From positions 45,405,489 to 45,469,488 of the forward strand of contig CM055099.1 in NCBI GenBank assembly GCA_029204225.1: a DNA stretch of 64,000 bases, read 5' to 3'. Within the stretch, counting starts at the first letter, position 1. Every line of letters begins with the position of its first letter. Of the stretch, positions 40,701-52,700 are shown piece by piece. The stretch is from Diphasiastrum complanatum (taxonomy: Eukaryota > Streptophyta > Lycopodiopsida > Lycopodiales > Lycopodiaceae). Position numbers and translations under genes: made by a program. The notes beneath the pieces are model-generated. The model searched no databases. It was not told where the DNA came from and saw only the letters and a program-made list of their open reading frames with translations.

Positions 40701-43700
40701 CAACATTGTCGGGAGGACAACACAAGCACTAGAATTTTGACCTTGAGTCTAACTAAATTCTAACTTGACTTAGGCATAGATTTTTCCTTTTCATTTTAAA
40801 TATAGGTAGGGGCCCCTAGATTTAGCACGCAGGCATGGCCCAATAATCATGATTAATCCTAGATGATAACATTAGGGGTACTAATGTGAACATTTAATCT
40901 AACAGTTATCTCATTGAAGCTCTTTTATGTGAGCTCCCTTATGAGTTTTTGTTTAGATATGGTCATTATTACATTCATGTTATACTTAGTCCATTGAAAA
41001 GTTTGCTATAATTTTTTGTCGAAGATGATTTTATGCTCCCTAAGTTAGAAACACACTTGAGATAATCTTTAATCTTACGACTTTTTGGTCCTCCAAAGAA
41101 ATGAATAAAACTCTCTCTCTCTCTCTCTCTCTCTCATATTTACATCATTGACATACATTCATAGATTATGCATGTTTTCTTGGGTAGACTAGTGAGTCTC
41201 ATAGTTAATGTTTTCTTGTGTAGACTAGTGAGTCTCATAGTTTGTCTTGTTTGGAAATCTGCATTGTTTCCACATGGTGATCACATTGAATTTTTCTACT
41301 TTTCAATGTGCTTTGGTATAAAATATCAGTAGCTCATCTATTTATCTTCTTCGTGGTATGTACCTTCTATTGCACATAGTCTAAAACTGTGTTTCCCTCA
41401 TATCCTAGACTTTGTTCACATTAATTTCAGTCTACAATTTCATTCGCCCTTTCTTATTTGTTGGTGCTATTGTCGGTGAGCCTTGACTAAGGAATGGTTT
41501 GATTAGAGAATATCCATGATCCGCTTGTCCAATTTAATGTAAAACCTTGTGATGCTTTGCATTCTGAGATTTGACTTAAGGAGATTGTTCAATTGGAGAA
41601 CATCCATTAACTTTTTTCCAATGTAATTTGTTCAATAGTGCTCCAAGATCATTGTATACTTGATATTTGGTCCATCAAGTATGTGGCTTGTGGCAGTTTA
41701 ATTGAGAAGTTATTGAAGTTTGAGTTGTTTTTATGTTCTTTTGCCTTAGCTTCTGGTCAGGCGTGATTAAAAGTTGATTCTGTTATTATGGGTGGGATTG
41801 GAATCTTCAAAGGAACACATGTACCAAGCTGTGTTTGCTCAGGCATAAAAGCTATTAGCTAGTTCCAACTAAACCCTAGCCTTGGCTGAATAATTTGGTG
41901 TTCTACAAGCAATGTAAGGGTGGTAGCTACTAATCATGAAATGAGTTTGTTCCATAGTTACCAGGGAACGTGTTTCCACCTCCTGGGAACACGTTCCCTG
42001 TTCCCCACGTAACCAAGCATTCCCGTGCACCCGTTCCCAGGTGGGAACGTTCCCACAGCAGAGGGAACACATTCCCAGGCACGTTCTTAGGGGTGGGAAC
42101 ACGTTCCCAAGCAAAAAAAGTAAACTTTTCTAAAAAATTTTTTTTTTTTTAAGGTTCTCGGTTTTTTAAAGAGTATTACCCATAAAAGCAAGTATCAAGT
42201 TACCCATATTTGGGAAATAATGTCGGTTCCATTCCTATGTTTTGCCGATTTTCCTGAGCACTGTTTCAAACTTATATTTAATGATGTGGCATTCCCACGT
42301 TCCCAATTCTCGAAAATGTTCCCGTTCCCATTTCGTTCACGTACCTTGGCAACTCTGGTTTGTTCCTGGTTTACATTGCATATTTGAACCATAGCACAGA
42401 GTTCCGGAATGCTGCGTTCTGGGAGCGTTCCAAAATGCTCATGAAATCCATTGTTTTTAGATTAGGATTCTATTATGGATCTTGCCCTATTTGTCACAAT
42501 GGGTTATACTACCAGTCAAGAGGGGATTAGAAGCAGCAATTGAGTAAAAAGGGGCATGGGGAAATGGGTTTAGGGTTTAGGCCCAAGTATGTCACAGCAT
42601 TTGACAACACCACATAATTGTCCACCAAAGTCTCACCATTTTCTGTGCTGTATTCCAGAGAGACATCCTTTGCCATTGATGAATAAGAGACTGAAATCTG
42701 ACTGCAGTTAAGTAGATTAAGAATAATATCCTGAAAGCTGAGATGTCTCAAACACATAGGTCTTCAGCCTTAAAAGGAAAAATGAGATATTTGCACCTCA
42801 GGAATGGGGAGTTGGTGCTGATAAGGAAACTAGGCATGAATACTGCTTTACAAACCAGGTGGGGGGCAGCATATTCATCAGGTCGAGCAATCTTTTCACG
42901 TACTACAGAGCCCCGGATTCTGACACATAATAGAACTCTAAAAAGTCATCAGAAGTCTCTGGAAAATGGATCTCCAACAAAGTGCGCTAGAAATTGGGCT
43001 TCATGGCTGTCAGAACAAAATTTACAGGATTTTTTTACACAGCGTGCTGAACATGGGGGTCCAAAACGGCATTCCGGTGCAACTCCCATGTTTACAACTC
43101 AGGTTTTTTACTTCATCACTATGTGAAGTATTTTCAGGTTTTTAGTTTTTTTATGTTAATTTTGATTTATTTTTATGGCTACTTTTGCCATATTGTTTCC
43201 TCAAGCTTTTTCCCCATGTCATTCTACGCAATTTTGTAATTAATATTATCTTATGTCTTAGCAGGATGCTTTAATGTATTGATATCTTGAGTTTTTTGAG
43301 TTTATGACCTGAGTTGTGAATAGGAATAAATCTCTCTCGTTGTTCCTATGCTTTTCTTTAGCTTTTCAGAGTGCATACTTTTATGAGACAATAAGATCAA
43401 TTCATTCGGTCTAGAGGATGCTTTTGTGAAAGAAAGATGTTTTCATAATTAACTTGCAAGATTTTAAGATTAACAGTATATTCGTCTTACAGGTAACACC
43501 CAACCTGTATGGAACTTTGGTTGCAAACACTGCCGCTGGTATTGCAGGCGGTACAGGCGTCATGCCTGGAGGTATTCTTTGTACTCAATTTTACTCAAGT
43601 ACAAGTTAAAAAATTTATGGTCACAATTCTATTATCGGCACCTCCTTGGGCTTGGCCCCCCATGTGATAACTTGGCATTAGACTATATGACAGGGGCTCT

Positions 43701-46700
43701 TGGGCCTTCCTTTTTTTTTATTTGATATCTGTAAGAGTCATTCATTGATTATTGGGTCCTACTTGATTGATTTCAAATCATTTGGTGGGAGAGGGTCCTC
43801 ATTTATGCTTTTGGCTCTTTTTTTCTAATCATAGTTAGATGTCAGTTTTGATTGCATTCTTGGATCTCTCCAAGTTACTCAAGGCAAGCTATTATGGTCA
43901 ATTTTAAGTGCAAGAGGTTTGGGAGCCATGATTCCAACTTTTAACTATCGAAGACTTCAATTTTTTGTGTATCTTTCAGATATTCACACCACTTTATGTT
44001 TATCGGAGGGCACGTGTTATGCACTCATCATCATTTGCATCTTGGATGTTGAGTTACAGAGTTTCAGCTTTTACCAATTTTTTGGACTACATTGTTTTTG
44101 TACTTTTCTACGCATTTTCAAGGAGAAGATTATGCTTTTTTGTTTCCTACAGTAGGGCATTACTTATTCACTTTATATATCTCAAATCTAATAGGAGATT
44201 AAAATTCCAGCCTCCAGGGTTTGATGACTCTTCGTCTCTTTCACATTTTGGGATAATAGGATATTGCCATGTTTCCTCTAGTAGGTCGCTATATGTATAG
44301 TTTCCATCTTGTGAGTTGGATTTTTCTAGATTGAGATATTGTAGTTCTTATTTTTCAACCCATCATCGTGTCATTCCTCATGAATATTTAATCTCTTTGA
44401 AGAGAATGCTTAATAGGAAGATTGAAATGTTAGATCACCTGTTTAATAGGCATCATATTTATTTGTCAAAAGTCAGAATAGAGCTTTGCTCAACATCTAG
44501 CCAACGTGTGTCAGACGTTTCATTTCGGCTCTACTTCTACATCTTGGCCATGAGATGAGAAACATGTATCTAGAGTTGATTCATACATGAAAGTCACAAC
44601 GAAATTCAGATCCACCCCACCTGATAAGCAAACAAAGTCCCAACTGGGAGACCAGCGAGGTCCCGACACCATCCCACCATCGCCTTTTGGTGGCAGTTTA
44701 GTATTGACTAGACTAAACTCCCGTGATTCCAAATCCACCTGATAAACAAACAAAGTCCCAACCGGGAGACCAGCAATGTCCCAGGCGCCATCCGACCATC
44801 AAGGAGTGTCTTTTGGTGGCAGTTTAGTATTGATTAGACTAAACTCCTGTCATTCTATCTGCATAAGAAAACCCAAACTCATCGCCATTGCAATAGTACC
44901 AACCTTTCTGCTGAAGTTTCTCTTTTCCTGGGAGATTTAGCATGAAGTAGGGCTAGATCCCAAAAATAATTTAGAAGGAGAAATCCCAACTAACGTCAAC
45001 CCGGTGAGTCAACAAACCGACATGAAATGCAACCAACAGATCCAGGACTGCTGTTAGTTACCCACGCGGGTGTTCCAAGGTGTAATAGATCCTAACACCA
45101 CAGTAGGGCAAACACTAACTGATCCACCCAACCTTGCCTACTCCCTGATATAGAGTAAGCCCCTCCTAGCCCAGTGTGAGGACTGGTAGCATGCAACTGC
45201 CAAGTGTCAGCCACGTGGCACTGACGTGGCCGACTGCACGTCGGGACCCAACTGGGGGCCCTATCCTGCTGACAGGGTCCCTAGGTAGGCCCGCCATAGC
45301 TATGGACCGTGCTGGGGCACACTACTCACACTGTCTTGCCCTGTTGGTCATGTACGCTGGACACGACCCTGACTGTGGTATCTGACCTATCTGTGTTCTC
45401 TAGGGTTCGGCACTGGTTACGAGCTCGTAACACTCCCTCCCCCTTAAGAACCGTCTTGGTCCTCTAAGACAAAGTCTGGAAAAATCTTGCGAAGGACGCT
45501 GCCTCTTTCCCAAGTGGCATTCTCAACAGGCTGACCATTCCACTTAACCAGATATTCTCGGTATAGAGTATGACGAGTCTGCGTCTCTCTACTATCAAGA
45601 ATCTCCTCTGGTTCATGTGGAGGTTGTTGAGGATCCAATGGGAGAACTAGAACACTGTCCCCTACCAGATTATCTGATCTGGTTAAGGCTTTTCGTAACT
45701 GACTTACATGAAAAACTGGAAAAACCTTACTGCTGTGTGGGAGTTCTAGTTCATAGGTGACCTCGCCTAGTCTCCTACTGATGGTAAAGGGACCACAATA
45801 CCTTGGAGACAACTTAGCACACACTCCTGATTTGAGGGTTTTAGAGTCAACTGGGACTCTCAAGTAGACTCTCTCACCAGTGGAGAACTGCACATCCCGT
45901 CTGTGTGGATCTGCATAATGCCTGGCTCGATCCTGGGATTGTCTAATGCTACGCTTAGCATGTTCTATCATCTGGTTTAGGTCTTCTAAAAAGTTTCTGG
46001 CTGCTTCAACTTTTTCTTGTTTAAACCCTACAGCTGTGGGTGAGCGTGGCTGAAAACCGTACATCAGCATAAATGGGCTGTATCCCGTAGCTGAATGTTT
46101 GGTACTGTTGTAAGCAAACTCTAATATCGAGAGACACTCCTCCCAATTAGTCTGCCTCTTGCTGACGTATGCACGAAGCATATCCTCCAGCACTTGATTT
46201 ACCCTTTCTGTTTGACCGTCCGTCTGTGGATGGTCGGTGGTACTCATATTAAGTTTAGTATGGAGATGATGGAATACTGCCTTCCAAAAATTTCCAGTAA
46301 ACTTACTGTCCCGGTCGCTGACTATGCCGGAAGGTAGACCGTACAATTTAAATAGCCCGTCTACAAACAACCTCGCTAACTCTGGAGCTCTAACGGTTGT
46401 TTTGGTCGGAATAAAATGAGCCATTTTGGTCAGACGGTCAACTGTGACCCATATAGCGTCATTACCCTTTTGGGTTTTAGGCAGGCCTACTATAAAATCC
46501 ATGGAGATACTCTCCCATTTACCAGCTGGTATTTCTAAGGGATGCAACAACCCTCCTGCCTTTAAACGCTCTGCTTTATTTACTTGACATTTCTGGCAAC
46601 TGGTTACATACTGGTGGACGTCCTTTTTCATACTGGGCCAGAAAAATTGCCTACGAAGAAGCTCATGGGTCTTCTGTATGCCTGGGTGTCCCGCGCTAGG

Positions 46701-49700
46701 ATTGTCATGACATTCATATAGGACCTGCTGCCTATAATCCTCTGAATTGGGGACACATACTCTATCTCTATAGAGCAAGTACTCATCCTGAATGGAATAC
46801 TGTTTCCATTTGAATCCTTGAGTCAACTGACCCTCAACCACTGGGGTTTGCTTGGGTAATACAGGCTCAGAATCCTCAACGTCATCTGACGACGTATACT
46901 CGGACTCATCATCATCCTCAACGGAAGCTGCCGTATTCTTGGATGAACTGGTACCAGCCTCGGGAACTGGTTCTGGAGTCTGTAACTGTCTGTTCTGGAC
47001 TGAGTTCCAGATAATAGAGAAGAATGCATCATGCTGGCATTTCCCTCTCAAGGACTCGAGTAACTCATTACGAATCTGAGTAAAACTCAGCTCGTTTATC
47101 ATAGGCATTCTGCTAAGGGCATCTGCTACTGTATTGAATTTTCCACGCCTATATCTGATAGACATGTCAAACTCTTGCATCAACTCTGCCCAACGAGCTT
47201 TCCGACCTCTAAGCTCAGGTTGATTGCAAAGGTATCTGAGACTCTCATGGTCTGTCAGGACCTCAAAGTTGGCACCATACAAATAATGCCTCCAAGTCTT
47301 AAGGGCATGGACTATAGAAAAGAGTTCCTTTTCATAGGCACTATACCTAGTCTGTGCTGGCTCGAGTTTTTTACTCTCGAAGGCAACTGGTCGTCCACCC
47401 TGAGTTAGCACAGCACCTACTGCAAAGTCGCTAGCATCTGTTTCGACCACAAATGGCTGATTGGGGTCGACGACCTTTAAAACTGGTGCTGTAGCTAAGG
47501 CTGTTTTGAGAGCATCAAAGCTCTCCTGTTGTGCGGACTCCCAAATGAACTCCTTTCCCTTCCCCTTAAGGAGATTTGTCATAGGGACTGCTATCTGAGC
47601 ATATTCCTTGACAAATCGTCTGTAATATCCCATCTGAAGAGATAATGTGACCCAAATATGCTACTTCTTCAACGAAGAATTCACACTTGGATTGTTTAGC
47701 ATAAAGCTTATGCTTTCTGAGCAGTCGAAACACCTTTCTGAGGTGTTTTAGATGCTCCTTCCTCGTTTTGCTGTAGACGAGGATGTCATCTAAAAATATG
47801 ACTACAAACTTACCCAAGTATGGTCTGAGGACACTGTTCATCAAGGTCATAAAGGTAGCTGGAGCATTTGTGAGCCCAAATGGCATCACCTTAAACTCAT
47901 AATGACCGTGACGAGTCCTAAAAGCTGTTTTCGAGACATCTTCCGATTTTATACGGACTTGATGATATCCCGATCTGAGGTCTATTTTGCTGAAAAACTT
48001 AGCCCCGTCGACTCGTCTGCCCGAGGCATAGGGTATTTATTCTTAATTGTGACTTTATTGAGGGCTCTGTAATCTACGCAAAGACGCATAGACCCCTCCT
48101 TCTTTTTCACCAATAGGACTGGTGAGGCCCATGGTGAACTACTGGTCTGAATTTGGCCTTTCCCAAGATAGTCTGTTAACTGCCTAGTTATTTCTTCATC
48201 CTCTGTTCGGCTGACCCGATATGGAGGTTTAGAAACAGGTGCTGTACCTGGTACTAGGTTTATTACATGATCTACCTCTCTGCTAGGTGGTAAACCATGT
48301 GGCAAATCTTCAGGAAAAACATCTTTAAATTTAGACAATAAAGTTTCTAATTTACTGATTTTCTGCTGAATAGAACTGGAAATAGAAACTTCAGGAATAA
48401 ACTGAAAGTCACATAAGAATACCTGATGGTCTTCGTCTCCGATTAGCTGACAGAGCTCTGAACTGCAGACCATAGGGCTGTTGGGAACATCATGCTCCCC
48501 ATGCAACTGGATCTCTCGGCCTTTATACTGAAAGCTGAGGGTGTTCTCCTGATAGTTTCTGTGGAGGGAAGGTCCTAAACTGTAGAGCCAATCTCTCCCG
48601 AGAACAATGTCTGTTCGATCCAGGTGCATTATCTGAAAGTTTATTTGATCTTGGTACCCCTGAATACCAAGATTTAACTTACTTACCATAGTTTCCCATA
48701 TTTTTTTATCTTCACCCTTAGCTAATGAAACTATGTACCTATGCTGACTAGGTACTTCTGGTAGTTTAAGCTTTTTAACCAGGGTGTGGTTGATGAAATT
48801 ATGGGTTGCCCCATCATCAACCATGACTCTTACTGACTGGTTACCAACTTTCCCATGCATACGTACTAGGTCATGCGGCCCAAAGCTGAAGGGTCTCGCT
48901 AGCATTGCAGAGGTCAGCTGGCAACAGTGTTCATGATCTTCATGATACACTTTGATCTCGGAAGCTGCCGAGTCACTGGGGAAACATACAGTCTGAACAA
49001 GATGAACTTGTTTTTTATCTTTCTTATCTTTTTTAGTGAAAGGCCCCTTGGGACACTGTCTGACTGTGTGTCCCTTGCCCATACACACAAAGCACAAACG
49101 TTCTTGTTTGGCTTTCTCAAAATCATCTGGTTTTAAGGGCTGTATGAGTGAAGGGCGTTTCTGAGGAGCTTCACCTTTAAATTTATTTTCTTTCTTTCTT
49201 TTTAAAAATTTCTTTTTAAATTGAAAGTCTTTCTGAGGAAGCTGCTCAGAAAGTGGTTGCTGTCTCGCTCTCTTCCTACCCACTGAATCATCATAGATTT
49301 GAGCATATCTGAGAGCTTGCTCAAGGGTAGTAGGCGAGTTTCTCTGGACCTCTACTTTATATTCATCTTTGAGGCCACGGACAAATCCCCTGATTTTTTG
49401 ATAGTCATCCATATTTTTAATCTTTAAAATTGCCTCTCGATACTGCGAGATATATTGGATGAGGGACTTGTCCATTACTGTTCTTTCCCAGGCTTCCCAG
49501 GCTCTATCAAGTTCATTCTCTGGTAGAAATTCTCTTAGGAAAGCTTCTTCAAAAGCTTTCCATGACCGGGGAGTCTGCCCAGTCTCCTGGAGATTTAACC
49601 ACCACTTATAGGCCATAGGCCCTAAAGAAAGACTGGCCTCAATTGCTTGCAAATGGTCAGGGGTCTGTTTAAGAGCATGAATGTTCTTCCATTTGCTGAG

Positions 49701-52700
49701 GAAGGTTTGTAGAATATCTGCATTTCTATCCTTCTCTTCCCCATTAAAAGTAGGAGGCTTTAAATCTTTAAAAACACTGGGGTGAGACCGTAAAGTCTCA
49801 CCCGAAACTGATGGAAGTGGAGAAGGGGATAACTGAGAAGTGGAGGGAAGGCTTCCTTTCGCGGAGCTCAAAATCAAGTTTTTGAGTTCAGCGAACGAGT
49901 CGTCCACACTGGACTTGAAATTGGCTAATGCCAGCTTCAGTTCATCCACTTCTGTTACCAATTGGAGGAACTGCTCCTTGGTAACCAGTTCGTCGAGTTC
50001 TTCGGCAAACTGTTCCTGTTCTTCTACTTCCATGGGTTCCTTCCCTTTTCTGTAAGCCAAGGCTTCTGTTTCAAGTTCGTCGAAGCCTCTCTCCTGGGGT
50101 TGATCAGGTCCCTGAGGAGTGGTCATCTTCGAAACTGAAAGAGAGCTACCTTAACTTCTGAAGGAAAAAAGTCTAAAAGACTAATTTACAACTGTACAAG
50201 GGAAAGGAAAGATGACTTAGCTGTTTCTGAGGACTGTACTTCCAAAGAAAGAATGAAGAGGAACCCTTTCAGCTCTTTTCCCCAAAATTTCAGACCTGCT
50301 GTTCCGAAAAATGCCAGTTTGAAGCTTCAAAACGGTGCTAAATTTCCCGGTTTTTTGATGATAGTAGCTCGCTGGTCTGATAGGAATCCTCTTGCTCCAA
50401 ATCTCTGACGTTGGGGCCCAAAAACTTGTTGAAAAACCAGATTTTCAGAAGTACTGGCAGCGCTGGCCCTGCTCCTCCTTTTTGGCTTCAAACTCGTTGA
50501 GAACCAGTAACTTTTTCCCTGGAAATCGGATGTAGGTCTCTGACTGTACAGCGATGGAGGTGCTGGCTTCTTCCTACTCTAATTTCGCTGGGAAAATTAT
50601 AGAGAATCCTCTCAACTCAGTGGGAAACAGCTGTTTTTTCAGCGAGTTACCTACACTTGGAATCTGACTCCTTGCTACTGTGATTTCTCAATGGAAATCA
50701 GAAGTTTGAAGGCTGCTCCTACGGCGATCCTCCTCCTCAATTCTTTTCTGAGAATCTGAGAAATCTTTCCTATCTTCTGATAGCTTTCTCTACTGCTGTC
50801 CTGAACTCCCTAGGATGGAGATGGCTCTGATACCAGTGTAATAGATCCTAACACCACAGTAGGGCAAACACTAACTGATCCACCCAACCTTGCCTACTCC
50901 CTGATATAGAGTAAGCCCCTCCTAGCCCAGTGTGAGGACTGGTAGCATGCAACTGCCAAGTGTCGGCCACGTGGCACTGACGTGGCCGACTGCACGTCGG
51001 GACCCAACTGGGGGCCCTATCCTGCTGACAGGGTCCCTAGGCTGTGTTAGGCCCGCCATAGCTATGGACCGTGCTGGGGCACACTACTCACACTGTCTTG
51101 CCCTGTTGGTCATGTACGCTGGACACGACCCTGACTGTGGTATCTGACCTATCTGTGTTCTCTAGGGTTCGGCACTGGTTACGAGCTCGTAACACAAGGG
51201 GACCACGAGGAGGTCAGCATTTCAAGAGGTAAAAAGGAATCAGTCGCATGAAAAACCTCTAATGCATAAAAAGCCCAAAAGTTTAGTGGATACAGGCAGT
51301 ATACATTCATTTATTAGCAGTTACATGTCCACCAAGATTCGTTCTACACATGTTCCTGCTTCCCAGCCTCTCAGTGTTGAGGTTGCTAGTTCCCATTCTT
51401 TTCTCAGTTCTCAGATGTTTTAGGGCTTGGATTATTGCATTGGTGATTTTTCTAGTCAGGCGGATTTCTACATCATTCCTCTGGAGCGCTATGACATTAT
51501 TTTTGGTGCAGACTGGTTTTCTTCACTTGGTACTGTTGTTGTGGATCCCTTTCCTTTACTCATGCTGGTCAGCATCATTCACTTGCTGGTATTGATTCCC
51601 AGGGTGACTATCAGTTGGTTACCGGGAGGCAGTTTATGCGTAGCCTGCCAAAGGCTCCGGGTGCACTTTCCATTCAGAGTAGTAAGTGCGCCCTCCTACT
51701 AGGTCCCCATCAGCCTTATGTGATGGCTAACTCTGGCCCAAGGCCAATTATGTGATTATGGCACAAGGTTGAGGCCCAAGGTCTTCAATACCCATGGTAA
51801 GGTCCTCCTAACACCTCACTAGGTTCCATACCTCTATCCAAGGCATAGACACCTATATGCCCTTATCCAAGGACACTAGGACCTTAATCCAAAGGCACCT
51901 ACCCTTAATCCAAGGGTACCCCTTATCTAAGGGTGACTCGCCATTTAGCCCCCCAGACACTAAATGGGCACATAGGGGTTATTGAAGTACTGCTAATTAC
52001 ATAGGTATGTAACATTTGAGGTCAATGTCATGAAAACCGAGGTCATGATCTCTTATCCCTCTAGATCTTTTATGGAGCTACTTACTTTCACTTTAGAAGG
52101 TCACATTTTGTCGATAGTTTCGTCGTGTACATACTTGGGTGTACTTTTCACAGATCCTATCTTCAATATGAGGCAAGTACCTTTTGATCAATGAGGAAAA
52201 GGACAATCTCTCTTGGTCAATTTGGAGAGGTTTTGTTTCAAGTAGCATATTGTTAGAATCCCCATCGTCATGCCGGTCATTACTAAAGCACAAACAAGTG
52301 GCGAACGCTACGTTACCACCCAACCATAGAGGTACTGCCACCTCCCCCCGTGCACTGGAGTTACAGACCACCATCAAGCAAGCTCGGATCTCAAGTAAGC
52401 CATGGTGTTCCATACCACCATGCCTTACCCTCGATCCTCACCTACCTACATCCTGAGGCCTAGATACTCGTCCTGACCTGACTACCAGTGGAAGAGCTCT
52501 TCATTCTCCAGGAGAGAATGAATACCCAGCTCATGGAGATCCACCTCTATATACATAGTCCAGGTGGGTCATCTCCTTCCATAGGAGTCATGCATGACTA
52601 ACGACATGCGGCAGTTGTGCACACTGACGCGGGTCCATAACAACGAGTCACCGTGTGCCAATGAGACATTGACACGTGGCACCCAAAAGACCTACAGCTC

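Larger units (their letters stand above)
35247..43492 (+). other. IDH intron 2 (8.2 kb)
   Basis: A canonical GTGAGT...TTACAG intron. It holds a truncated antisense gypsy chromovirus (36733-38996), a probable copia LTR and primer site (about 39193-40447), CT repeats (41111-41135) and a cluster of GGGAACACGTTCCC-like palindromes (41960-42110). Positions 35250-36730 and 42430-43490 hold nothing recognisable beyond short chance ORFs. Confidence 0.9.
45081..51194 (-). mobile_element. Full-length Ty3/gypsy chromovirus with internal deletions
   Basis: The LTRs are at 45081-45432 (3') and 50837-51194 (5'), flanked by the perfect target duplication CAAGG (45076-45080 and 51195-51199). The primer site complementary to tRNA-iMet is at 50823-50835 (- strand) and the purine tract AAGGGGGAGGGAG abuts the 3' LTR. 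The LTRs are nearly identical apart from a 6-bp indel and few substitutions, so the insertion is young. It lies antisense to the host IDH gene. The pol frame is broken by two deletions in RT, so it cannot move by itself. Confidence 0.93.

Noticed and set aside
42743-43126. 127-codon frame in IDH intron 2
   Set aside because: No recognisable domain, atypical composition and no splice or start context. Probably a chance frame.
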